From: Pseudonocardia kujensis
GTDB taxonomy: Bacteria; Actinomycetota; Actinomycetes; Mycobacteriales; Pseudonocardiaceae
Assembly: GCF_021283305.1 (NCBI RefSeq)
Contig: NZ_JAJSOK010000037.1
Coordinates: forward strand, 1 to 64,000
Direction: 5' to 3'
DNA: 64,000 bases
The translations under genes and the position numbers were made by a program. Under the pieces are notes generated by a model, which was not told where the DNA came from, did not search any database, and saw only the letters and a program-made list of their open reading frames with translations. The first letter of the stretch is position 1; every line of letters starts with the position of its first letter. This document shows positions 49,723-58,064 of this stretch, piece after piece.

Positions 49723-49791
49723 GCCGGCACCTCCGAACCGCACGTCCCGCGACGACGGGGACGTGCGGTTCGGGCGCCCGGAGGTGCCGGC
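49723..49791. terminator. Large nested hairpin between convergent genes
   Basis: The 69-base element has an outer 13-base-pair stem (GCCGGCACCTCCG with its complement) and an inner stem (CGAACCGCACGTCCC against GGGGACGTGCGGTTCG) separated by a short unpaired GGCGCC side. It fills the gap between the oxidoreductase and the convergent small gene and should stop transcription from both sides. Confidence 0.75.
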
Positions 49792-49798
49792 TCGCGCC

Positions 49799-50086
49799 CT
49801 ACTTCCGGGCGATGTCCAGCCAGGCGTACTCACCGACGAAGCGCTCCAGCACCGTGGCGTCGATGTTGTCCTTGGCCCACTGCCGGGCGACCACGTCGGC
49901 GGCCTCGGCCTCCGCCTGCGACGCCCAGGCGCTCATCGAGATGATCCTGCCCTCCTGGGTCATCACCCCGTAGGCGAGGTAGCCGGGCTGGGCCTGCATG
50001 AGCGGCAGGACACCGGCCTTCGCCTTCTCGATCATCTCCTGCTCGTCGCCGGCGAACGAGTAGATGACACAGCGACCGTGCGCCAT
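49799..50086 (-). CDS. Small ABM-like (ferredoxin-fold) protein of unknown function
   Basis: A 95-residue protein: MAHGRCVIYSFAGDEQEMIE ... PLMQAQPGYLAYGVMTQEGR. The pattern of a beta strand, a helix, a central PGY and an alternation of hydrophobic strands resembles antibiotic-biosynthesis-monooxygenase or EthD dimeric barrels. Such folds act as small heme-degrading or quinone-oxidising enzymes or as stress proteins. No catalytic residue can be named. ATG 50086 has AGGGAGAGGG upstream. Confidence 0.72.
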   Translation of the reverse strand: MAHGRCVIYSFAGDEQEMIEKAKAGVLPLMQAQPGYLAYGVMTQEGRIISMSAWASQAEAEAADVVARQWAKDNIDATVLERFVGEYAWLDIARK

Positions 50087-50175
50087 GGCCCTCTCCCTTC
50101 TCGCGGTCGTGCGCGAGCCGGACAGGGTCCTCCGACGATCGAGGGAGCGCCAGGGCCTCGGTGCCCCGGGTGCCA

Positions 50176-50219
50176 CCGGGGCCTCCGTGTCGCCGGGGTC
50201 TCCGTGTCGCCGGGGTCTC
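50176..50219. repeat. 17-bp tandem repeat at the end of the DUF2334 gene
   Basis: Two and a half copies of CCGGGG[C/T]CTCCGTGTCG run from 50176 to the stop codon of the neighbouring gene. It may have arisen by slippage; no function is evident. Confidence 0.6.
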
Positions 50220-50967
50220 AGGCGGTGCGGGCGGCCGGGGCGGTGGCGGGCAGCGCGGCGTAGGTCGTGGGCCATGCTCCGACGGCGAGCACGGCGTCGA
50301 CCGTCTCCAGCACGGTACGGACCCGGTCGGGGCGACGGAGGTCCTTGGCACGCACGCCGATCCGCACCACGCCGGCGCGCCGGGCGACCCGGATGGCCTC
50401 GGCGTGCAGGACGCGGCAGCGCCAGGACTCGGCCCGCCTGCGCTCCTCGCCGGACACCACGGCGTCCAGCCGGAAGCCGAGGGCGCGGGCCCGCAGCAGC
50501 ACGTCGTCGTCGAACAGGTGGACGCCGACCTCGTCGAGGCACATGCGGAAGCCCTGCTCCCGCACCGCCTCGACGGTCCCGGGCGAGGCCAGCCAGCGCG
50601 GGGCGGCGAACACCGCGGTGCCGAGGCCGAGCCCGGTGAGCGCGCGACGAGCGGCGGTGAGCCGCAGCCGCGCCTCGTGCCGGGGCAGGGCGGCGAACTC
50701 GCCCTTGCGCCCGACGCGACCCCGGCGGGCCGGATCGGGGGTGTGGTCGTAACCGTGCAGGGCGAGCTCGTCGGCGCCGCGGGTGCGCTCGCGCAGCCAC
50801 GACAGCAGCGGCGGCGCGGGCGGTCCCTCGGGCGAGGCGGGTTGCACCAGGTGGGTCAGCGGGACGCCGCGCAGGTCCAGGTCGGCGGCCAGCGCGCGGG
50901 CGCGGGGCAGGGCCTCGTCCCGGGCGTCGGTGAGCCCGGAGAGCGAGACGACCAGTCGGGCGGGCAT
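50218..50967 (-). CDS. DUF2334 polysaccharide-deacetylase-like protein
   Basis: A 249-residue protein of the NodB-homology superfamily. It begins MPARLVVSLSGLTDARDEAL. Conserved points are SLSGL near the start, DELALHGYDHTPD (the metal His-x-x-x-His equivalent in ALHGYDH) and FAAPRWLASPGTVEAVREQG. DUF2334 members are predicted sugar-polymer deacetylases, but activity is rarely shown. No signal peptide is seen. ATG 50967 is chosen over an upstream in-frame ATG at 51099 because the gap holds operator-like repeats. Confidence 0.85.
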   Translation of the reverse strand: MPARLVVSLSGLTDARDEALPRARALAADLDLRGVPLTHLVQPASPEGPPAPPLLSWLRERTRGADELALHGYDHTPDPARRGRVGRKGEFAALPRHEARLRLTAARRALTGLGLGTAVFAAPRWLASPGTVEAVREQGFRMCLDEVGVHLFDDDVLLRARALGFRLDAVVSGEERRRAESWRCRVLHAEAIRVARRAGVVRIGVRAKDLRRPDRVRTVLETVDAVLAVGAWPTTYAALPATAPAARTA

Positions 50968-51016
50968 GCCCCGAAGGGAACGCGCCCGATGTGAACGCCC
51001 GACGACCCCGGTGTGA

Positions 51017-51033
51017 GAACCGTGTGATGGTTC
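51017..51033. promoter_or_regulatory. Inverted repeat GAACC-N7-GGTTC
   Basis: A 5-base dyad in the upstream region of the DUF2334 gene, 50 bases before its ATG. It may be an operator. Confidence 0.35.
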
Positions 51034-51062
51034 CCCGACGTGCGAAAACCGGGTCGAGGCCA

Positions 51063-51125
51063 GCGTTATGGAACCATACTGCGCTGAAACCGGCGTCAAG
51101 ATCGCGTTATGGAACCATACTGCGC
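51063..51125. promoter_or_regulatory. Two identical 22-bp sites with a TATGG-AA-CCATA dyad, 41 bp apart
   Basis: An identical 22-base element occurs at 51063-51084 and 51104-51125. Its core TATGGAACCATA is an inverted repeat, and the two copies are 41 bases apart, about four helical turns. They lie between the purC stop and the DUF2334 start. The pattern is what two dimers of one regulator bound side by side would need. The AT-rich core stands out strongly in this GC-rich DNA. Confidence 0.6.
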
Positions 51126-51141
51126 CCGGGGCCGGTCTCGA

Positions 51142-51975
51142 TCACCGCCAGGGCGTGCCGGTGATCCGCTCGTAGACCTCGGCGTAGCGGGCCCGGACCG
51201 CGGCGACCACGTCCGGCGGGACCTCGGGGCCGGGCTCGGTCTTGTCCCAGCCGGTGGAGAGCGCCCACTCCCGCGCGTACTGCTTGTCGAAGCTGTACTG
51301 CGGGCGCCCCGGCTCCCACTGGTCGGCGGGCCAGAACCGGGACGAGTCCGGGGTGAGCACCTCGTCGCCCAGCACGATCCGCCCGTCCGCGTCCCTGCCG
51401 AACTCCAGCTTGGTGTCGGCGAGGAGGATCCCGTTCTTCTCCGTGATCGCCGCGCCCATCCGGTAGACCTCGAGCGTGAGGTCCCGGATGCGGGCGGCGG
51501 TCTCGGCGCCGACCAGGTCCTCGACGTCGGCGAACGTGATCGCCTCGTCGTGCTGCCCCTTCGGCGCCTTGCTCGACGGCGTGAAGATCGGCTCGGGGAA
51601 GCGGGACCCGTCCTCCAGACCCGGCGGCAGGGCGATCCCGGACACCGTGCCCTTCTCGCGGTACTCCACGAGGCCCCCGCCGGTCAGGTACCCGCGGGCG
51701 ACGCACTCGACCGGCAGCATCTCCAGCCGCCGGCACCGCACGGCCCGCCCGGCGAACTCCTCCGGCACGTCCGTCGCGCTCAGGACGTGGTGCGGCACGA
51801 GGTCGGAGACCTTGTCGAACCACCACAGCGACAGCGAGGTGAGGATCTTGCCCTTGTCCGGCACCGGCGTCGGGAGGATGACGTCGAACACCGACAGCCG
51901 GTCCGACGCGACCAGGACGATGTCGCCCCGGTCGGAGTAGATGTCCCGGACCTTGCCCGAGTGCAGCAGCTTCAC
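51142..51975 (-). CDS. purC: SAICAR synthetase PurC
   Basis: A 277-residue enzyme that joins aspartate to CAIR with ATP. Motifs are LLHSGKVRDIYSDRGDIVLV, ASDRLSVFDVILPTPVPDKG, ECVARGYLTGGG, IFTPSSKAPKGQHDE, LADTKLEFGRD and EVLTPDSSRFW. Its ATG overlaps the purB stop (ATGA). The length is typical of the actinobacterial form. Confidence 0.97.
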   Translation of the reverse strand: MKLLHSGKVRDIYSDRGDIVLVASDRLSVFDVILPTPVPDKGKILTSLSLWWFDKVSDLVPHHVLSATDVPEEFAGRAVRCRRLEMLPVECVARGYLTGGGLVEYREKGTVSGIALPPGLEDGSRFPEPIFTPSSKAPKGQHDEAITFADVEDLVGAETAARIRDLTLEVYRMGAAITEKNGILLADTKLEFGRDADGRIVLGDEVLTPDSSRFWPADQWEPGRPQYSFDKQYAREWALSTGWDKTEPGPEVPPDVVAAVRARYAEVYERITGTPWR

Positions 51976-53393
51976 AGGATCGCTCCGGGGGTGTACGCGG
52001 CGGCCTCAGGATGCGCGTCGGTGATCTCCGCGACCTGCGCGACGACCGCGGCGACCTGCGCGGTCGCGGCCCCGGTGAAGGACAGCGGGTCCGCGAGCAG
52101 CCCGTCGAGCAGGCCCGCCGGGAGCCCGAGGCGCTCGTCGGCCTGCAGGCGCTCGACCAGGTCGTTGTCCTGCTGACCCTTCTCCCGCATCGCGAGCGCG
52201 ACGCCGACGGCGTGCTCCTTGATCACCTCGTGCGCGGTCTCCCGCCCGACGCCGGCCCGCACGGCCGCCATCAGCACCTTGGTGGTGGCGAGGAAGGGCA
52301 GGTAGCGGTCCAGCTCGCGGGCGATGACGGCCGGGTAGGCGCCGAACTCGTCGAGCACGGTCAGCGTGGTCTCGAACAGGCCGTCGAGGGCGAAGAAGGC
52401 GTCGGGCAGCGCGACCCGGCGGACGACGGAGCAGAACACGTCGCCCTCGTTCCACTGCGCCCCGGCCAGCTCGGCGGCCATCGACGCGGTGCCGCGCAGC
52501 ACCACCTGCAGCCCGTTGATCCGCTCCGCCGAGCGGGTGTTCATCTTGTGCGGCATCGCGCTCGACCCGACCTGGCCGGGCTTGAAGCCCTCGGTCGCGA
52601 GCTCCTGGCCCGCCATGAGCCGGATCGTGGTGGCGAGCGACGACGGCGCCGCGCCCAGCTGCACGAGCAGCGAGCAGACGTCGTGGTCGAGCGAGCGGGG
52701 GTACACCTGCCCGACGCTGGTGAACACGCCGGCGAACCCGAGGTGCTCGGCGACCCGGGACTCCAGCCGAGCCAGCTTGGCGGCGTCGCCGTCGAGCAGG
52801 TCGAGCATGTCCTGGGCGGTCCCGACCGGGCCCTTGATGCCGCGCAGCGGGTACCGCGCCCGCAGCTCCTCCAGCCGCCGGTAGGCGACGAGCAGCTCGT
52901 CGGCGGCGGAGGCGAAGCGCTTGCCGAGCGTGGTGGCCTGGGCCGCGACGTTGTGGCTGCGGCCGGCCATGACCAGCTCGGCGTACTCCGACGCCCGGCG
53001 CGCCAGCCGGGCCAGCACCGCGACCGTGCGGTCCCGCACCAGCTCCAGCGACAGCCGCATCTGCAGCTGCTCGACGTTCTCGGTGAGGTCGCGGCTGGTC
53101 AGGCCCTTGTGGACCTGCTCGTGCCCGGCGAGGGCGTTGAACTCCTCGATCCGGGCCTTCACATCGTGCCGGGTGACGCGCTCGCGCCCGGCGATCGACG
53201 CGAGGTCCACCTGCTCGACGACGCGCTCGTAGTCCGCGATCGCCTGCTCCGGCACCTCGACACCCAGGTCGCGCTGCGCCTTCAGCACCGCGATCCACAG
53301 GCGGCGCTCCAGCACGATCTTGTACTCGGGCGACCAGATCTCGACCAGCTGCGGGCTGGCGTAGCGGGCGGCGAGGACGTTGGGGATGACCAC
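51972..53393 (-). CDS. purB: Adenylosuccinate lyase PurB
   Basis: A 473-residue enzyme of the fumarase superfamily, acting twice in AMP synthesis. Landmarks are ALKAQRDLGVEVPEQ, the catalytic His region GRSHNVAAQATTLGKRFAS and the signature GSSAMPHKMNTRSAERI. GTG 53393 lies 8 bases after TAAGCT, a leaderless promoter. The end overlaps purC by four bases, so purB-purC are co-translated. Confidence 0.97.
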   Translation of the reverse strand: MVIPNVLAARYASPQLVEIWSPEYKIVLERRLWIAVLKAQRDLGVEVPEQAIADYERVVEQVDLASIAGRERVTRHDVKARIEEFNALAGHEQVHKGLTSRDLTENVEQLQMRLSLELVRDRTVAVLARLARRASEYAELVMAGRSHNVAAQATTLGKRFASAADELLVAYRRLEELRARYPLRGIKGPVGTAQDMLDLLDGDAAKLARLESRVAEHLGFAGVFTSVGQVYPRSLDHDVCSLLVQLGAAPSSLATTIRLMAGQELATEGFKPGQVGSSAMPHKMNTRSAERINGLQVVLRGTASMAAELAGAQWNEGDVFCSVVRRVALPDAFFALDGLFETTLTVLDEFGAYPAVIARELDRYLPFLATTKVLMAAVRAGVGRETAHEVIKEHAVGVALAMREKGQQDNDLVERLQADERLGLPAGLLDGLLADPLSFTGAATAQVAAVVAQVAEITDAHPEAAAYTPGAIL

Positions 53394-53401
53394 GTTGTGC
53401 C

Positions 53402-53407
53402 AGCTTA
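53402..53407 (-). promoter_or_regulatory. -10 element of purBC (leaderless)
   Basis: TAAGCT on the minus strand, 8 bases before the purB GTG, in the 19-base gap after the tetR gene. Confidence 0.55.
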
Positions 53408-53412
53408 CGTCG

Positions 53413-53970
53413 CTACAGAACGCGCAGGAGCGCCGCCCGCGCGGTGGCCCGCGGATCGGGGTCGGCCTCGATCAACGCGGACAGCACCGCGCCGTCGACG
53501 ACCTCGACCACGCGCCGCAGCCGGTCCGCCTCGAGCCGGTGCCCGGCGCGGGCCAGGGCCTCGGTGAGCAGGCCGTCGAGCTCGGTGCGCAGAGTGCGCA
53601 TGAGCGGGGCGAGGTAGGGCCGGCGCCCGGCCCCGACGAGCTGCTCGTAGCGCAGCAGCACCGCGTCGAGCCCGCCCTTGCGCGACTCCCGGCCCAGGAG
53701 CTGGTCGAGGACGAGGTCGAGCGGGTCCGCCTCGGCGCAGGCGTCGAGCTCCGCGCGCCCGGCCGCGAGGTCCTGCCGGCTGGTGAGCTCGACCGCGGCC
53801 GTGACCAGCTCGTCGAGCGAGTCGAAGTAGTACGTCGTGGAGGCCAGCGGGAGGCCGGCCCGGTCGGCGACGGCACGGTGCCGGATGGCGTCGAAGCCGC
53901 CCTCGCGCAGCAGCGCGCCCGCGGCCTCGGTGAGCGCCTGCTTGCGGCGCTCGCCCTTCTCCGTCGTCAC
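53413..53970 (-). CDS. TetR-family regulator next to purB
   Basis: A 185-residue regulator. The helix-turn-helix is RRKQALTEAAGALLREGGFD, then IRHRAVADRAGLPLASTTYY. The C-terminal domain is helical with no recognised ligand type. It lies 19 bases upstream of purB on the same strand, but purB has its own -10 element in the gap. Its targets are unknown; purB is one obvious candidate. Confidence 0.85.
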   Translation of the reverse strand: MTTEKGERRKQALTEAAGALLREGGFDAIRHRAVADRAGLPLASTTYYFDSLDELVTAAVELTSRQDLAAGRAELDACAEADPLDLVLDQLLGRESRKGGLDAVLLRYEQLVGAGRRPYLAPLMRTLRTELDGLLTEALARAGHRLEADRLRRVVEVVDGAVLSALIEADPDPRATARAALLRVL

Positions 53971-54015
53971 ACCGCCAGTCTGCCCTGTGCCCCCGACGAC
54001 GCCGGGGACCCGGGC

Positions 54016-54711
54016 TCAGAGCCGCGGGCCGAGCGCCTCCGCCAGCGGTCGGACGTCGTCGGCGAGGGGGACGCCCCCGGAGTCCGCGGCGCCCCGCGAG
54101 GTCACCACCACGGTGCCGCCCGAGGCGGTCGGTGCCTCCGCCGTGACCCATCCGACGGCCGTCGCCGTCTGCGCGGGCGGCGCGCCCGCCGGGGTGTAGA
54201 CGACGGTGAACAGGCCGGTCAGGGCGCCGTCGGCCACCTCCAGGTTCACCTCGCGCCCACCGCCGGGCCGGCAGATCGTCGTGGTCGGCGCCTGCTGCGC
54301 GCCGGCCAGCGCGGGCAGGGCCGCGTCGACCAGGGCCCGCAGCTGCGGGTCCTGCGGGTTCACGCAGTCCCCCGTGGCCGGCCCCAGTGGGGCTCCCGAC
54401 CGCGGCGCCGACGGGGCCGCCGCCGCTCGCGGCGCCGATGCGTCCGTCGCCGATCCGGGTCCCGCCCGTTCGGGCGCAGGAGCCGCCGCCGAGGTCACCG
54501 CGCCACCGTCGCGGCTCAGCACCACTCCCGTGGTCACCCCGCCGACCAGCACGATCACCGCGGCGGCGATCCCGCCGGTGACCTGCATCCGGCGGCGCCG
54601 GGCGAGCCGGCGCGAGCCCGCGAGCACGTCCTCGCGGTCGAAACCGGCCTCCGGGGCGTCCTGCACGGCGGCCCGGAACGCGGCCGCCAGCCGCTCGTCG
54701 TCGTTCTCCAT
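54016..54711 (-). CDS. Membrane protein paired with an ECF/SigE-like sigma factor (putative anti-sigma)
   Basis: A 231-residue protein. A short cytoplasmic helical part (about 1-45, ERLAAAFRAAVQDAPEAGFD) is followed by one membrane helix (about 46-66, GGIAAAVIVLVGGVTTGVVL). An Ala/Pro linker and an outside domain with two cysteines (GDCVNPQ, TTICRPG) make up the rest. It is encoded just after a sigma gene, so it is probably its anti-sigma factor. The zinc-anti-sigma motif (HxxxCxxC) is absent. ATG 54711 has GAGGTGA upstream. Confidence 0.75.
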   Translation of the reverse strand: MENDDERLAAAFRAAVQDAPEAGFDREDVLAGSRRLARRRRMQVTGGIAAAVIVLVGGVTTGVVLSRDGGAVTSAAAPAPERAGPGSATDASAPRAAAAPSAPRSGAPLGPATGDCVNPQDPQLRALVDAALPALAGAQQAPTTTICRPGGGREVNLEVADGALTGLFTVVYTPAGAPPAQTATAVGWVTAEAPTASGGTVVVTSRGAADSGGVPLADDVRPLAEALGPRL

Positions 54712-54721
54712 CCGGATCACC

Positions 54722-55237
54722 TCACCCCGCTGCGCTCAGGTCGTCGAGCGTGTCGCCGAGGACGGCCCGCAGCGCCGCCAGCCCGTGCGCGGTCTGGCTC
54801 TTCACCGTGCCCGTCGAGCAGCCGAGCGCCGCCGCCGTGGCCGCGACGTCGAGCCCCTCCAGGTACCGCAGCACCAGGACCGCACGCTGCCGCGCCGGGA
54901 CCGCGCGCAGGGCGTCGACCAGCGCCGCCCGCGTGGCGACGCCGTCGGCCGTCGATCCCGTGTCCGCGCGGTCCGGCGTGACCTCGACCGGACGCTCGCG
55001 GCGCCACGGCCGTCGGGACTCGTCGACGACGGCGCGCACCAGCGTCCGCCGCACCCACGCGTCGAGTGCCTGCGGGTCGCGGATCCGCTGCCAGTGCCGG
55101 TGCAGCGCCACGAACGCCGACTGCGCGTGGTCGTCGGCCCGGTGCCAGTCCCCGCACAGCAGGAAGGCCGTGCGGCGCACGGCGTCGCGGCGCGCACGGA
55201 AGTACTCCGCGAACGCGCGCTCGGCGGCGTCGTCCAC
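54722..55237 (-). CDS. RNA polymerase sigma factor, SigE-like subfamily
   Basis: A 171-residue group IV sigma factor. Region 2 has YFRARRDAVRRTAFLLCGDW, HRADDHAQSAFVALHRHWQR. Region 4 has LRAVPARQRAVLVLRYLEGL and the helix-turn-helix ATAAALGCSTGTVKSQTAHG. It resembles the SigE family of actinomycetes (about 170 residues). GTG 55237 is set by GGAGGG eight bases upstream; the longer frame is less likely. It is followed by the putative anti-sigma gene. Confidence 0.88.
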   Translation of the reverse strand: MDDAAERAFAEYFRARRDAVRRTAFLLCGDWHRADDHAQSAFVALHRHWQRIRDPQALDAWVRRTLVRAVVDESRRPWRRERPVEVTPDRADTGSTADGVATRAALVDALRAVPARQRAVLVLRYLEGLDVAATAAALGCSTGTVKSQTAHGLAALRAVLGDTLDDLSAAG

Positions 55238-55386
55238 CCGATGCCCTCCCTCCGTCACCCCGGGGACGGTGCGGACGCCGACCACGGTTGCATCCCGCCG
55301 TGGACCTCACCCGTCCGGCCCAACGTCGTGACCGTTTCGTGACCCGGCGGGACCGAGAGTGGCGGGGGCTGACAGAATTCCGCCCG

Positions 55387-56520
55387 ATGCGGACCCCGAC
55401 GCGATCCCGGCGCCCTGCGGCGAGAGCAGTCTCCTCGGCCGTCTCCTCCGCCCGGGCCAAGGTGAGCAAGCCGGCTCCGGACGCACCGATCGACCTCCGG
55501 TCGGACACCGTCACGCGGCCCACCCGCGAGATGCGCACGGCGATGGCCGGGGCCGAGGTGGGCGACGACGTCCTCGACGGCGACCCCACGATGCGCGAGC
55601 TGGAGGAGCGGGTCGCCGGGATCCTCGGCGCCTCCGCCGCCCTGTGGACGCCGAGCGGGTCGATGGGCAACCTCATCGCGCTGATGTCGCACCTGCAGCG
55701 GGGCGACGCGTTCCTCGCGCCCCGGGGCGCGCACGTGCTCGACGCCGAGCTGGGCACCGCCGCGTGGCTGGCGGGCGGCATGCCGCAGCCCCTCGACCAC
55801 GACGCCGGGCCCGGCAAGGTCTCCGCCGCCGCGGTCCGCCGCGCCGCGGGCACCGCCGGCCCGTACTACACACTGCGGACCCGGCTGCTGTGCCTGGAGA
55901 ACACCCACAACGCCGCGGGCGGCACGGTCACCCGGCCCGAGGAGCACGCGCAGGCCGCCGGCGCCGCGCGGGCCGCGGGCCTCGCGGTGCACCTCGACGG
56001 GGCGCGGCTCTGGCACGCGGCCGTGAAGCTCGGCGTCCCGCCCGGGGCGCTGACCGTCGGCTCGGACACGGTGCAGGTCTGCCTGTCGAAGGGCCTGGGA
56101 GCGCCCGTCGGGTCGGTGGTCGCCGGGTCCGTCGAGTTCGTCGAGGAGGCCCGCCGGCTGCGGAAGATGCTCGGCGGCGGGGTCCGGCAGGGCGGGGTGC
56201 TGGCCGCCGCGGGGCTGGTCGCGCTGGACCGGATCGACCGGCTGGCCGAGGACCACGCCCGTGCCGCCACGCTCGCCGCCGGCCTGCGCGAGCGCGGCTG
56301 GCGGGTGCAGGAGCCCGAGACCAACATCGTGCTGGTCACGGTGGCCGACCTCGCCGGGACGATCGCCCGGTTCGCCGAGGCCGGGGTGCGGGTCAGCGCC
56401 ATGTCCGGGAAGGTCCGGCTGATGACCCACGCCGACCTCACCGACGCGGACGTCGACGCGGCGCTGGAGCGGATCGGGCCGCTGGAGCGGGCCGTCCGGC
56501 AGCCGGCGCGCCGCGCCTGA
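55387..56520 (+). CDS. Low-specificity threonine aldolase (beta-eliminating lyase family)
   Basis: A 377-residue PLP enzyme that splits L-threonine to glycine and acetaldehyde. The family start IDLRSDTVTRPTREMRTAM appears at about residue 36. Other points are GDDVLDGDPTMRELE, LENTHNAAGGTV, HLDGARLWHAAV and the PLP Lys in CLSKGLGAPVGSVVAG. ATG 55387 gives a 35-residue extension; GTG 55462 is the alternative and leaves only 10 extra residues. It is divergent from the sigma gene. Confidence 0.9.
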   Translation: MRTPTRSRRPAARAVSSAVSSARAKVSKPAPDAPIDLRSDTVTRPTREMRTAMAGAEVGDDVLDGDPTMRELEERVAGILGASAALWTPSGSMGNLIALMSHLQRGDAFLAPRGAHVLDAELGTAAWLAGGMPQPLDHDAGPGKVSAAAVRRAAGTAGPYYTLRTRLLCLENTHNAAGGTVTRPEEHAQAAGAARAAGLAVHLDGARLWHAAVKLGVPPGALTVGSDTVQVCLSKGLGAPVGSVVAGSVEFVEEARRLRKMLGGGVRQGGVLAAAGLVALDRIDRLAEDHARAATLAAGLRERGWRVQEPETNIVLVTVADLAGTIARFAEAGVRVSAMSGKVRLMTHADLTDADVDAALERIGPLERAVRQPARRA

Positions 56521-56528
56521 TCACACGG

Positions 56529-57719
56529 TCAACGCGACCGGTTCGCCACGAAGGGACGCAACCGCTCCAGGGCCTCGGCGATGGGTTCGGTGGCCCCCGC
56601 GAAGGACAGCCGCACGTACCGGTGGCCCTCCACCGGGTCGAAGTCGACGCCCGGCGCCACTGCGATCCCCGTCTCGTCGAGCAGCTCGTAGGTCAGCCGC
56701 ATCGAGTCCTCGGTGAGGTGCCCGACGTCGGCGTAGACGTAAAAGGCCCCGTCGGCGGGGGCGAGCCGCTCGATCCCGAGTGCGGGCAGGCCCCGCAGCA
56801 GCAGGTCCCGGTTCACGGCGTAGCGCTCCACGTGGGAGTCCGCCTCGGCGTAGGACCCGGGGGTGAAGGCGGAGACGGCGGCGTGCTGCGGGAGCGCGGG
56901 CGGGCAGACGGTGAGGTTGCCCGCGAGCCGGTCCACGGCCCGACGCAGCCGCTCGGGCACCAGCAGCCACCCGAGCCGCCAACCCGTCATCGAGAAGTAC
57001 TTCGAGAAGGAGTTGACCACGATCGCCTCGCGCGAGGTCTCCCAGGCGCAGGCCGTCGCGGGCGACCCCGCGTAGCCGATGCCGTGGTAGATCTCGTCGC
57101 TGACGAACTGGATGCCGCGCTCCTCGCAGTACCGCGCGAGCGCGGCCAGCTCCCCGGGGTCCAGCACGGTCCCGGTCGGGTTCGCCGGGCTGGCGACGAT
57201 CAGGCCCTTCACCGGCTCGTCGAGCTCCTCGAGCATCGCCACGGTCGGCTGGAACCGGGTCTCCGGCCCGCCCGGCAGCTCGACGACCTCACAGCCCAGC
57301 GCCGTGAGGATGTTGCGGTAGCAGGGGTAGCCGGGGCGGGCCATCGCCACGCGGTCGCCGGCGTCGAACGCGGCGAGGAAGGCGAGCAGGAAGCCGCCGG
57401 ACCCGGCGGTGGTGACCACGACGTCGTCGGGCTCGACGGTGAGGCCGTAGGCGTGCCCGTGGTGGCCGGCGATGCCGGCCCGCAGCTCCGGGATGCCGAG
57501 CGCCACCGTATAGCCGAGCACCTCGGTCTCGAGCGCGGCCGCCGCGGCGGCGCGGACGGCGGCGGGCGCCGGGGTGGAGGGCTGCCCGGCGGACAGGTTG
57601 ATCAGGTCACCGCGGGTGCGCTGCCGCTCGCCGGCTGCCGCCCAGACGTCCATGACGTGGAAGGGGGCGATGCCGGAGCGGGCCGAGGGACCCGCGATCC
57701 CGGGGTTCACGGAGGTCAC
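56529..57719 (-). CDS. PLP-dependent aminotransferase, class I/II
   Basis: A 396-residue enzyme. The fold-type I landmarks are LINLSAGQPSTPAP, YTVALGIPELRAGIA, ASPANPTGTVLDPGEL, FVSDEIYHGIGY, VNSFSKYFSMTGWRLGWLL (PLP Lys) and YVRLSFAG (Arg for the carboxylate). The substrate could be an aspartate- or alanine-type amino acid; the family is broad. I start at GTG 57719 because TAGGCT ends 7 bases upstream; the GTG at 57725 would be only one base away from it. It is convergent with threonine aldolase. Confidence 0.9.
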   Translation of the reverse strand: MTSVNPGIAGPSARSGIAPFHVMDVWAAAGERQRTRGDLINLSAGQPSTPAPAAVRAAAAAALETEVLGYTVALGIPELRAGIAGHHGHAYGLTVEPDDVVVTTAGSGGFLLAFLAAFDAGDRVAMARPGYPCYRNILTALGCEVVELPGGPETRFQPTVAMLEELDEPVKGLIVASPANPTGTVLDPGELAALARYCEERGIQFVSDEIYHGIGYAGSPATACAWETSREAIVVNSFSKYFSMTGWRLGWLLVPERLRRAVDRLAGNLTVCPPALPQHAAVSAFTPGSYAEADSHVERYAVNRDLLLRGLPALGIERLAPADGAFYVYADVGHLTEDSMRLTYELLDETGIAVAPGVDFDPVEGHRYVRLSFAGATEPIAEALERLRPFVANRSR

Positions 57720-57726
57720 GTCCACG

Positions 57727-57732
57727 AGCCTA
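57727..57732 (-). promoter_or_regulatory. -10 element of the aminotransferase gene (leaderless)
   Basis: TAGGCT on the minus strand, 7 bases before GTG 57719. This element decides between two close in-frame GTG codons. Confidence 0.5.
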
Positions 57733-57797
57733 CGAAATCCGCCCCGGGCGGCCGGTGCCGGACGGCGGTCAGGAGGGGCCCGCCGCCCGGCGGCGGC

Positions 57798-58064
57798 TCA
57801 GCTCGCGAACTGGCCGGTCAGCACACCGACGACGTCGAAGACCTGCTTGTCGGTGGCGGCGACGGTCTCGTCGACGTACTCGAGGGCCGGCTCCAGCGGC
57901 GGGGTGCCGTGGGTGACGTTCTCGTCGAGGTACGCGCCGACCGGGGCCAGCTCGGCCGCGGACGCCGGGCCGGCGACGGCGAGCGCCGCGGCCGGCGCGG
58001 CGACGGCCGCGAAGCCCAGCTTCGCGAGCGTCGGGCGGGTGATGCGGGGAGCGTGCGAACCCAT
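57798..58064 (-). CDS. Small secreted protein of unknown function
   Basis: An 88-residue protein with a Sec signal (KLGFAAVAAPAAALAVAGPASA, cut expected after ASA near residue 36). A short mature part of about 52 residues follows (AELAPVGAYLDENVTHGTPP ... ALEYVDETVAATDKQVFDVV). There are no cysteines. The mature part may form two helices. ATG 58064 is chosen as the signal begins soon after. I do not recognise a family. Confidence 0.65.
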   Translation of the reverse strand: MGSHAPRITRPTLAKLGFAAVAAPAAALAVAGPASAAELAPVGAYLDENVTHGTPPLEPALEYVDETVAATDKQVFDVVGVLTGQFAS

